NCBI RefSeq assembly: GCF_009765735.1
Contig: NZ_LMUW01000013.1
Span: forward strand, 53,963 to 117,962
Length of the DNA stretch: 64,000 nt
Direction: 5' to 3'
Source: Xenophilus sp. L33
GTDB lineage: Bacteria > Pseudomonadota > Gammaproteobacteria > Burkholderiales > Burkholderiaceae_C
The notes under the pieces are model-generated. The model saw nothing but the letters and a program-made list of their open reading frames with translations. It searched no databases and was not told the origin of the DNA. Below are positions 24,998 through 32,530 of this stretch, one piece after another (within the stretch, counting starts at the first letter, position 1; each line of letters begins with the position of its first letter). The position numbers and the translations under genes are program-made.

Positions 24998-25578
24998 AGC
25001 AGCTTCTTCTTGCCGCGATAGCTGGCAGCGTTCTCTCTGGATGTGCCTATAGGGACATCAACCCCGAGGGTGCCATCGCCGATGAGCGCAATAACAATGG
25101 CTATAACGAGTTGCGTGAAGTCGATCCAGGCACTGCTAAATTGGTGCTGCGGAGCGTGGGAGCGGCGTATCGGGCTCGATTCTCTTTGAGCACTGCACCG
25201 CAGTCGTGTCAGGGCTTCTCGTCTTTGGGAGACGTGGCATATGCAGGGCGCGGCGTTGTATATCCGTGGATCGCAAACGCGATGCAGCGCACGCACAGAG
25301 CCGAGCCATATCTTGTGCATGAAGCCAAGCCTGGACAACAAGTGCAGGTGCGTGGAGATGGCTCGTGGTCCGGTGGCGCAGGATGGGACTATCGCTCCGG
25401 CCGTTGCGGCCCCGTGGTTGTCAGTTTCACGCCCCAGGAACAACGAGCTTACACAGTTGAATTCGTGTGGGGCGATCGTGCCACATGCAACCTGGCCGTA
25501 TTGGACGCGACGAATCCTGACGCCCCTTCGCCGGTCCCAACTCAGGCCATTGCGGGGTGCCCTGCATCGAACCCCTGA
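24994..25578 (+). CDS. Predicted lipoprotein, 194 residues
   Basis: The N-terminus MKQLLLAAIAGSVLSGC is a lipoprotein signal with the lipid-attachment cysteine at residue 17. The ATG at 24994 overlaps the previous gene's stop (ATGA), arguing for coupled expression; an ATG two codons earlier is possible. The mature domain reads as beta-rich, with four further cysteines (SCQGF, RCGP, TCNLA and GCPAS near the end) that could form two disulfides. No family was recognised. It is the last gene of the island before the convergent thiolase operon. Confidence 0.7.
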   Translation: MKQLLLAAIAGSVLSGCAYRDINPEGAIADERNNNGYNELREVDPGTAKLVLRSVGAAYRARFSLSTAPQSCQGFSSLGDVAYAGRGVVYPWIANAMQRTHRAEPYLVHEAKPGQQVQVRGDGSWSGGAGWDYRSGRCGPVVVSFTPQEQRAYTVEFVWGDRATCNLAVLDATNPDAPSPVPTQAIAGCPASNP

Positions 25579-25666
25579 CACGGTCATCTCACGTCGCATC
25601 GCTAACTTGTCGGAGAGCCAAATACGGACACCTGAGTCTTAAGACGGGCGTTCCGGCGTCACCCCG

Positions 25667-25688
25667 AAAAAAGTCTCGCGGCAAGACT
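25667..25688 (-). terminator. Rho-independent terminator of the minus-strand CoA operon
   Basis: On the minus strand AGTCT, a 7-base loop, and AGACT form a 5-bp stem (6 with a wobble pair) followed directly by TTTTTT (the A-run at 25667-25672 on the plus strand). It lies 46 bases beyond the stop of the last gene of the thiolase operon, the right place and orientation for an intrinsic terminator. Confidence 0.6.
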
Positions 25689-25733
25689 GGTGAAATCCGA
25701 TGAATGAAGCGAGTCACCAAAGAGGAATCAACA

Positions 25734-27284
25734 TCAAGCTGGATTGAACGTCGGCACAAAAATGTTTCTTCCTTCTGCCCGCGTCACCGTGCCCGCCAGC
25801 CCCAGCGCCTCGCTGTCTTCCATGCGCTGCAGCGTCGCCGCATCGGCCGGCGTGTTGGCCAGGAAGCGCTCGCCGGTGGCCTCGAGCCGGCCGAACAGCA
25901 CCGCCGACTCCGGGCCCGACTTGCCGTGCAGCACCGCATAGGTCTCGATGCGCGCCGCGCCCTGTGGCGCATCGGTGAAGGCCACCTTCGGCGCCTTGTC
26001 GATCTCGTCCTGGATCAGCGAGGCCGGCTCGCGAACGAAGGGGCGCGCCGGCGGGTCGGTCGAGAACAGCCCGACCGCCTCCTTGGTCACCAGCCCGCCG
26101 TTGGCCATCACCAGGCCGAAGGATCCGGGCTCGCCGCGCACCTTGCGCACCATCTCCGCGATCGAGTGGGTCACGTAGTTGTTGCCCGGGCCGCCGAAGT
26201 AGGGGAGTCCGCCGGTGACCGTCGGTTCGCGCGGGTCGTCCGCCGCGATGCCGAGTTCCTTGCAGGCGATCTGCACCGCCGACGGGAAGCAGCTGTAGAT
26301 GTCGAAGAAGCGCACCTGGTCGAGCGACTTGCCGGCCTGCGCCAGCGCGTGCTGCGCGGTCAGCCGCATGGCCGGCGACTGGTCCAGGCGCGGCCGGTCG
26401 CTGACGAACCACTCGTCGTGCGCCGCCGCACTGCCATGCAGGTAGACCCGCTTGTCGCGGGCGATGCCGAGCTCGTCGGTCTTCGCCTCGGAGAGCACCA
26501 CGAAGGCGGCCGCCTGGTCGATGAAGGCGCTGGCCGTCATCAGCTTGGTGAAGGGAAAGCCGATGTAGGGGTTGTCGGCGCTCACCGTCGCGATCGCCTC
26601 GGCGCCGTAGCCGGCGCGCCGCGTGGCCAGCGGATTGGCGGCCGCGACCTTGGCGAAGCGCGCGAAGAGCCGTGCGCTCTCTTCGCGGTACTGGTCGACG
26701 CTCTGCCCGGCAGCCTGGCGCAGGGCCTGGCCGATCATGGCGTACATCGCGATCGCCGAGCGCATGCCGTGCGCTTCCTCGGCCGCGGTGTACATGCCCT
26801 TGGGGCCTTCGAGTTCGTCCGGCCGCGTGGGCGCGTCCTCGCCCCATTGCAGCTGCAGGCCGGCGCGCTTGGCCGCCAGTTCGGTGCGCAGCGCCTCGCC
26901 GCCGACGATCAGCGCCGCCTGCGATTCGCCCTGTGCGATGCGCTCGCAGGCGCGCGTGAGCATCACCTGCGGCGAGTCGCCGCCATGCGGGGGATAGACC
27001 AGGTCGGTCGGCGTCGCACCGAGCCGCCGGGCCAGCGACCAGGGCGCGTTCGCCAGCTTGCCGAAGGGCGAGGCGAAGCGCGGCATCGTGTCCGCGAAGA
27101 GGCGGATCACGGTGATCGAGTCGAGGGCGCGCAGCAGCGCCTCGCCGGCGCCGCTGTCGGCGGCGGCGAGGCGGGCGGCCTGCTGCATGAGGTCGAGCGG
27201 CGACGGGCCGGCCTCGGGCTTCGAGGTGGTGTCGGTCACCTGGCCGGAGCCGACGATGACCGGGATGCGGGTCTTGTCGATCAT
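25734..27284 (-). CDS. Thiolase-like protein with C-terminal OB-type extension
   Basis: A 516-residue protein annotatable as an acetyl-CoA acetyltransferase homologue. The thiolase fold spans about residues 8-400, followed by an extension of about 110 residues (VLHGKSGPESAVLFGRLE) resembling the OB-like domain of thiolase-like proteins. Where canonical thiolases carry the nucleophilic cysteine in the N-terminal half, this protein reads PPHGGDSPQVMLTRAC, and the usual GGHPxGxTG motif is GGLPYFGGPGNNY. YSCFPSAV is present instead of NEAFA. It resembles SCP2/TLP1-type members, whose thiolase activity is uncertain. As the last gene of a CoA-catabolism operon, it may cleave or bind the final acyl-CoA. 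Confidence 0.82.
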   Translation of the reverse strand: MIDKTRIPVIVGSGQVTDTTSKPEAGPSPLDLMQQAARLAAADSGAGEALLRALDSITVIRLFADTMPRFASPFGKLANAPWSLARRLGATPTDLVYPPHGGDSPQVMLTRACERIAQGESQAALIVGGEALRTELAAKRAGLQLQWGEDAPTRPDELEGPKGMYTAAEEAHGMRSAIAMYAMIGQALRQAAGQSVDQYREESARLFARFAKVAAANPLATRRAGYGAEAIATVSADNPYIGFPFTKLMTASAFIDQAAAFVVLSEAKTDELGIARDKRVYLHGSAAAHDEWFVSDRPRLDQSPAMRLTAQHALAQAGKSLDQVRFFDIYSCFPSAVQIACKELGIAADDPREPTVTGGLPYFGGPGNNYVTHSIAEMVRKVRGEPGSFGLVMANGGLVTKEAVGLFSTDPPARPFVREPASLIQDEIDKAPKVAFTDAPQGAARIETYAVLHGKSGPESAVLFGRLEATGERFLANTPADAATLQRMEDSEALGLAGTVTRAEGRNIFVPTFNPA

Positions 27285-27294
27285 GGGATTCGAT

Positions 27295-28431
27295 TCATTT
27301 CGGGGTGTCGAGCGCGAGCAGCGGCGCGATGCGCTCCGCGGTCTCGACGTAGTCGTTGAGCATGTCCATCACCACCTGCCGCACCGAGGTCTCCTCGTTC
27401 ATGAGGCCGACCACCTGGCCGGCCGGCAGCGAGACCAGGTCGGCGCGGCCGGCCCGCTCGATGCGCACCCGCGCCGCGTGGTAGAGCGCGTTCTGCAGTG
27501 GCGGCAGCAGGTGCTTCGGGGCACCGGGCTGCTCCCAGGCTTCGGAGGTCTTGCTGCGGATGAGACGCACCGACTTGCCGGTCATCCACTTGCGGCGCAC
27601 CGCGTCCTCGGTCCTGGCGGCGAACAGCACCTGCTTCTCGAGCGGCGTGAGTTCGCTCTCGCGGGTGCCGAGCCAGATGGTGCCGCACCACACGCCCTGC
27701 GCGCCGAGCGCGAAGGCCGCCGCGATCTGCCTTCCGCGGCTGATGCCGCCGGCCGCCAGCACCGCGATGCCCGGACCTGCCGCATCGACGATCTGCGGCA
27801 CCAGCACCAGCGTGGAGATCTCGCCGGTGTGGCCGCCGGCCTCGGTGCCCTGCGCGATCAGGATGTCGACGCCGGCCGCGCGGTGCGCCGCCGCATGGCT
27901 CGGCTTGCCGCACAGCGCGCCGACCAGGAGGCCGCGGCCGTGCAGTTCGTCGACGATCTCCTTGGGCGGCGGGCCGAGCGCATTGACGATCAGCTTGACC
28001 TGCGGGTGCTTCAAGGCGACATCGATCAGTCGCCGGGACCCGCTCGGGCCGTGGTTGCGCTCCTTGCCGGCGCGCTCCTCGCGCACCGCGCGCGCCTCGT
28101 CCGGCGGCAGCTCGGGCACGTTCTCGTCGCGCAGGAACTTCTCCAGGAAGTTCTTCTGCTCGGCCGGCAGCAGGTCGTCCAGGCTCTCGGTGCGCTGGTC
28201 GGCTTCCTTGTCGTACTTGAGCGGGATCAGCACGTCGATGCCGTAGGGCTTGCCGCCGACGTGCGCGTCGATCCAGTTCAGCTCCTGCTCGAGCTGCGCC
28301 GGCGAATGGGTGCCGGCGCCGAGCACGCCGAAGCCGCCGGCCTTGGTGATCTCGACGATCACGTCGCGGCAGTGGGAGAAGGCGAAGATCGGCAGCTCGC
28401 AGCCGAGCTTGTCGCAGATGGGGGTGTGCAT
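27295..28431 (-). CDS. Nitronate monooxygenase-family FMN protein
   Basis: A 378-residue TIM-barrel flavoprotein of the nitronate monooxygenase / 2-nitropropane dioxygenase family. The core motif is AQGTEAGGHTG, with the conserved His and the following FMN phosphate region (AAGGISRGRQIAAAFALGA). An insertion of about 60 residues (roughly 90-150, charged, with EERAGKERNHGPSG) sets it apart from the shorter homologue at 37269-38285. Family members oxidise alkyl nitronates, but many catabolic-operon members are FMN oxidoreductases of unknown substrate. It lies between the thiolase-like and Bug-receptor genes with 10-12 base gaps, so it is co-expressed with the acyl-CoA pathway. Confidence 0.85.
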   Translation of the reverse strand: MHTPICDKLGCELPIFAFSHCRDVIVEITKAGGFGVLGAGTHSPAQLEQELNWIDAHVGGKPYGIDVLIPLKYDKEADQRTESLDDLLPAEQKNFLEKFLRDENVPELPPDEARAVREERAGKERNHGPSGSRRLIDVALKHPQVKLIVNALGPPPKEIVDELHGRGLLVGALCGKPSHAAAHRAAGVDILIAQGTEAGGHTGEISTLVLVPQIVDAAGPGIAVLAAGGISRGRQIAAAFALGAQGVWCGTIWLGTRESELTPLEKQVLFAARTEDAVRRKWMTGKSVRLIRSKTSEAWEQPGAPKHLLPPLQNALYHAARVRIERAGRADLVSLPAGQVVGLMNEETSVRQVVMDMLNDYVETAERIAPLLALDTPK

Positions 28432-28443
28432 GGCGCGTCGCTC

Positions 28444-29415
28444 CTATTCGCCGAACTTGATCGACGCGGTTTCCATCGCGGTCTTGAAGTTCTGCGTCTC
28501 GCGGGCCGTGATGCGCACCACCGTGTCCGGCCCGGCCGGCTGCAGGGTGGTGCCCATGCTGAAGAACTTGTCGGCCAGGCCCGGCGTGGCGGCCGCCTTC
28601 TTCACCGCGTCCTCGAGCTTCGCCATCACGTCCTTCGGCGTGGCGACCGGTGCCCAGAGCGCGAAGTTGATGTCCTGGATGTAGCCCGGCAGGTATTTCG
28701 AGATCGGCACGCCGCCGGGGATGAGCGGCGAAGGCTCGGCCGAGGTCACGCCCAGCACCTTGACCTTGCCCTGGCGGATGTAGTCGAGCATCGCGGCCGA
28801 CGGCGGATTGAAGAAGACCTTGACCTCGCCGGCCAGCAGCGCCTGGAAGGCCGGGCCGCCGCCGCGATAGAAGACGTTCACGATCTTGATGCCCGCGGCC
28901 TTGGCCAGGAGCGCGTTGCTGACCTCCAGCGTCGGTCCGGCGACGCCGATGTCGATGCCGGTCGGCTGCTTCCTGGCCCATTCGACGAAGCCCGGGAAGT
29001 CGTCCACCGGCACGCTCGGGTGCGCCAGCAGCACCAGCGGCGTGATCGACAGGTTGGCGATCGGCGCCAGGATCTTCGAGGACTCCAGCTTCGGGTCCTT
29101 GGTCACCAGCGGCGCCAGCACCGTGGTCGTGATGGTGGTGAGCACCAGCGTGTAGCCGTCGGCCGGCGACTGCGCGGTGGCGATGATGCCAACCGCGCCG
29201 TTGCCGCCGGGGCGGTTCTCCACGATCACCGCCTGGTTCAGCACCTTGCCGAGCGCTTCGGCGAAGGTGCGGGTCATCGAGTCGCCGGTGCCGCCGGGCG
29301 AGTAGGTGTAGATGATCTTGATCGGCCGGCTCGGGAAGTCGTCGGCGAGCGCGGGCGTCGCGACCCAGGGCAGCAGCGCCAGGCCGCCCGTGAAGTGGCG
29401 TCGGTTCAAAGGCAT
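28444..29415 (-). CDS. Bug-family (TctC) periplasmic substrate-binding protein
   Basis: A 323-residue receptor with a signal peptide containing a twin arginine (NRRHFTGG) and likely cleavage after A24 (TPALA/DD). Family signatures include IIYTYSPGGTGDSM and VENRPGGNGAVG. It should capture a carboxylate in the periplasm. Its position inside an operon for CoA activation and beta-oxidation-type steps suggests that the imported acid is the operon's substrate. No membrane TctA/TctB genes are present nearby. Confidence 0.92.
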   Translation of the reverse strand: MPLNRRHFTGGLALLPWVATPALADDFPSRPIKIIYTYSPGGTGDSMTRTFAEALGKVLNQAVIVENRPGGNGAVGIIATAQSPADGYTLVLTTITTTVLAPLVTKDPKLESSKILAPIANLSITPLVLLAHPSVPVDDFPGFVEWARKQPTGIDIGVAGPTLEVSNALLAKAAGIKIVNVFYRGGGPAFQALLAGEVKVFFNPPSAAMLDYIRQGKVKVLGVTSAEPSPLIPGGVPISKYLPGYIQDINFALWAPVATPKDVMAKLEDAVKKAAATPGLADKFFSMGTTLQPAGPDTVVRITARETQNFKTAMETASIKFGE

Positions 29416-29452
29416 GAAGTCGTCTCCTTGAGTTGTCTGTCGAAGCAGCGCC

Positions 29453-31702
29453 TCAGCGCGGCAGGCCGAGCCCGAGCTGTGCGATCAGGCTGCGCTGGAT
29501 CTCGTTGGTGCCGCCGCCGATGGTGTAGAGCAGGGCATCGCGCACGCCGTATTCGAAGCTGCCGCCGGCCAGCGCGCCTTCGGCCCCGGTCTGCAGCGTG
29601 GCGCCGCTGCCGAGCAGGTCGAAGGCGGCTTCGGACAGCCGCTCCATCAATTCGCTCGCGTGCACCTTGACCATCGCGGCCTGCCAGACCGGCAGCTCGC
29701 CCTGCTGCACCACCTGCGCGGTGCGCACCGCGAGCAGCCGCGCGGCGTCGATCTCGGCGGCCAGCGCGCCGAGGCGGTCGAGCACCAGCGGGTCATCGGC
29801 CATCGGCCGGCCGTCGCGCCGGGTCTTGCCGACCTCGGCCAGCAGCTTGTCGAAGTAGCCGCGGGCCCGCGCGCCGATGGCGGCCAGGGTCACGCGTTCG
29901 TGGGCCAGGGCCTCGACGATGATCTTCCAGCCGCCGTTCTCCTCGCCGACCAGCGCATCGGGAGGCAAGCGCACGTCGTCGTAGAAAACGATGTTCGAGC
30001 GATGGCCGTTCAGGCCGTTCATCGGCTGGATCGTGATGCCCGGCGCATCCAGCGGCACCGCGAAGACGCTGATGCCGCCGTGGCGCGGCTGCTCGGGATC
30101 GGTGCGCGCGGCCAGCCAGACATGGGTCGAGAAGCCGGCGGTCGAGGTGAAGATCTTCTGGCCGCGCACCACCCAGCCGCCTTCGGGCGTGCGCGTGGCG
30201 CGGGTGCGGATGCCGGCCAGGTCGGAACCGAATTCCGGCTCGCTGTAGCCGAGCGCGAAGGAGATCTCGCCCTTGGCGATGCCCGGCAGGAAGTGCGCCT
30301 TCTGCGTGGCGGAGCCGAAGCGCACCAGCGTCGGGCCGATCATGTTGGCGGCGGTGTTGTGGAAGGTGACCGGCGCTTCGGCGGTGGCCATCTCTTCCTC
30401 GAAGGCGAGGTGTTCCAGCGCCGGCCGCTCCTGCCCGCCGTAGGCCCGCGGCCAGGTGATGCCGAGCCAGCCCTTGGCGCCGAGCGCGCGGCTGAAGTCC
30501 TGGCGCGCCTTGCGGTGGTTGACCGGCAGCGCGTAGGTCTCGCTCGGGCAGTGGCCGTCCCAGTTTTCGCCGAGCCAGGCGCGGACCTCGGCGCGGAAGG
30601 CCTCCACCGTGTCGCCCAGGCCGGCGACCGGCATCGCACCGCGCGCCAGCAGCGCCTCCGCGATCTCGCGCCGGGCCCGCTGCACGCCGCCGAGCCGGGT
30701 GGTGTCGGCATGGATGCGGCGGAAGTGGCGCGGCAGCTCGTGCCCGTCCCAGAAGGAGATGCCGCCGAAGCCATGGTGCAGCTCCAGCACCACCTCGCGC
30801 AGGTACCGTCCGGCGTCCGCCGTGGCGATCGCCGACGTGAAGGCGCGCTCCGCGAGCGGCGCCTTGCCCGCCGCGAGCAGCGCCAGCCGGCAGATCTCGA
30901 CCTGGGTGAAGGCATTGGCCAGCTTGTGCTGGATCGCCTGGTACTGCCCGATCTTCTTGCCGAACTGCGAGCGTTCCTTGGCGTAGGCGGTCAGCATCTC
31001 CAGGCCGTGCTGCGCCGAGCCGGTGGCGCGCGCCGCGAGCAGCAGGCGGGCCAGTCCGGGCAGCGCTTGCAGGTCGAAACGGGTGTCGATGCGCTCGAAG
31101 GCGTCCACCGACTCGAAGCGCAGGCGGGCCAGGGGCGGCAGGTGCATGCCGGGCGTCGGGGTCGCCTGCAGGCCCGGCGCCTCGCGCGGCAGCACCAGCA
31201 GTTCGCCGGCGCGGCCCGTCACCACCAGCAGGTGTGTGGCCAGCTCGCTGCTCTCGACGAAGTCGGCTTCGCCGTCGAGCGTGCGGCCGACCGTGAGTCG
31301 GAAGGCGTCGGCATCGCCGCCGTGCGGCCCGAAGACCCAGCTCACGATCGCCTGGCCGGATCGAAGGGCCTCGCGCAGTGCGCTTGCCGATGCGGCGCTC
31401 GAAGACGCGAGCACCGCCTGCGCCAGCACGCTGTCCATCAGCGGCAGTGCGCAGGCGGCGCGGCCCAGTTCTTCCATCAGCACCAGCGCGGCGGCGAGGC
31501 CGAGTTCTTCCTGCGCTTCGCCGTCGACGCCGAGAGACGTCCAGCCTTGCGCGGCCGCGAGTCGCCAGAGCGCGCGCAGGGCGCCGGTATCGCCATCGTC
31601 CGCGGGCAGGCGGCCCGACGGCCATCGGTCCTGCAGCAGCGTGCGCGCCGATTCGCGCACCTGCTGCAGCTCTTCGGATTCGACCAGGGGAAGGGCGCTC
31701 AT
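29453..31702 (-). CDS. Tandem (two-domain) acyl-CoA dehydrogenase
   Basis: A 749-residue fusion of two acyl-CoA dehydrogenase units. Residues 1-355 form a degenerate unit ending in the C-terminal helical segment (ERSQFGKKIGQYQAIQHKL, then ELHHGFGGISF). Residues 370-749 form a complete unit with the family's FAD/substrate segments (SEPEFGSDLAGIRT, GQKIFTSTAGFSTHVW) and a GGGTNEIQRSLIA tail. It should introduce a 2,3-double bond in a CoA ester, passing electrons to ETF. The ATG at 31702 is used; longer readings would run through the hydratase gene. Fused pairs recall the heterotetrameric acyl-CoA dehydrogenases that act on bulky steroid-type side chains. Confidence 0.9.
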   Translation of the reverse strand: MSALPLVESEELQQVRESARTLLQDRWPSGRLPADDGDTGALRALWRLAAAQGWTSLGVDGEAQEELGLAAALVLMEELGRAACALPLMDSVLAQAVLASSSAASASALREALRSGQAIVSWVFGPHGGDADAFRLTVGRTLDGEADFVESSELATHLLVVTGRAGELLVLPREAPGLQATPTPGMHLPPLARLRFESVDAFERIDTRFDLQALPGLARLLLAARATGSAQHGLEMLTAYAKERSQFGKKIGQYQAIQHKLANAFTQVEICRLALLAAGKAPLAERAFTSAIATADAGRYLREVVLELHHGFGGISFWDGHELPRHFRRIHADTTRLGGVQRARREIAEALLARGAMPVAGLGDTVEAFRAEVRAWLGENWDGHCPSETYALPVNHRKARQDFSRALGAKGWLGITWPRAYGGQERPALEHLAFEEEMATAEAPVTFHNTAANMIGPTLVRFGSATQKAHFLPGIAKGEISFALGYSEPEFGSDLAGIRTRATRTPEGGWVVRGQKIFTSTAGFSTHVWLAARTDPEQPRHGGISVFAVPLDAPGITIQPMNGLNGHRSNIVFYDDVRLPPDALVGEENGGWKIIVEALAHERVTLAAIGARARGYFDKLLAEVGKTRRDGRPMADDPLVLDRLGALAAEIDAARLLAVRTAQVVQQGELPVWQAAMVKVHASELMERLSEAAFDLLGSGATLQTGAEGALAGGSFEYGVRDALLYTIGGGTNEIQRSLIAQLGLGLPR

Positions 31703-31713
31703 GGCCGGGCGGC

Positions 31714-32505
31714 TCAGCGGTTCTGCCACACGGGCTTGCGCTTCTCGGCGAAGGCGCGCGGACCTTCCTTGAAGTCCTCGCTCGACCGCAGGCGCTGCGC
31801 CGCCGGGAAGTCGCGCGCGGCCAGCAGCTTGCGTTCGAAGTCCTCGCCCAGCATCGTCTTGCGCGCCACTTCCTTGGTCGCGCGCAGCGACAGCGGCGAG
31901 CATTCGAGCATCTGCGCGGCCCACTTGCGGGCTTCGGCCAGCGCCTGGCCGGCCGGCGCGACCGCGGTGACGAAGCCCAGCTCGTAGCCTTCCTTCGCCG
32001 GCACGCGGCGGCCGGTGAGCAGGATGCCCATGGCGCGCGGCAGGCCGATCGCGCGCGGCAGGTACTGCACGCCGCCGGCCAGTGCCGCCAGGCCGACCCG
32101 CGGCTCCGACAGCGCGAAGAAGGCGTCTTCCGCCGCGATCACCAGGTCGCAGGCCAGCGCCAGCTCGAAGCCGCCGCCCATCGCGATGCCGTTGACCGCG
32201 GCGATCACCGGCTTGTCGAGATCGAAGCGCGTGGTGAGGCCGGCGAAGCCGCTCGGCGGGAAGTTGCGCACGCCGCGCTGGGCGTGCGCCTTCAGGTCGT
32301 TGCCGGTCGAGAAGGCGCGCTCGCCGGCCCCGGTGACGATGCCGACCCATTGCTCGGGGTCTTGCGCGAAGTCGTTCCAGACCCCGTGCAGCTCCTCGTC
32401 GGCCTCGGTGTGGGTGGCGTTCATCACCTCGGGTCGGTTGATGGTGACGACGGTCAGGTGGCCGTCGCGTTCGACAGTGCAGTAGTTCAGTTGTCGGATG
32501 GTCAT
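31714..32505 (-). CDS. Enoyl-CoA hydratase/isomerase (crotonase family)
   Basis: A 263-residue crotonase. Oxyanion-hole segments are clear: ERAFSTGNDLKAHA and NGIAMGGGFELALACD. The region SEPRVGLAALAGGVQYL carries the usual acidic residue of hydratases. It should hydrate the enoyl-CoA made by the adjacent acyl-CoA dehydrogenase. The start at 32505 (MTIRQLNYC) has a GGAGACAACCCG ribosome-binding region and fits the family's N-terminus; an upstream in-frame ATG at 32556 would overlap the synthetase gene and is less likely. It lies between the synthetase and dehydrogenase genes of the operon. Confidence 0.92.
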   Translation of the reverse strand: MTIRQLNYCTVERDGHLTVVTINRPEVMNATHTEADEELHGVWNDFAQDPEQWVGIVTGAGERAFSTGNDLKAHAQRGVRNFPPSGFAGLTTRFDLDKPVIAAVNGIAMGGGFELALACDLVIAAEDAFFALSEPRVGLAALAGGVQYLPRAIGLPRAMGILLTGRRVPAKEGYELGFVTAVAPAGQALAEARKWAAQMLECSPLSLRATKEVARKTMLGEDFERKLLAARDFPAAQRLRSSEDFKEGPRAFAEKRKPVWQNR

Positions 32506-32530
32506 CGGGTTGTCTCCGGTTCGTTCGTTT

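Noticed and set aside
16404..25578. Island as an integrated phage or integrative element
   Set aside because: No integrase, tRNA, attachment repeats or transposase are visible at either edge. Only composition and content suggest transfer.
29453..32350. Longer acyl-CoA dehydrogenase starting upstream of 31702
   Set aside because: The extension is a wrong-frame reading of the enoyl-CoA hydratase gene.
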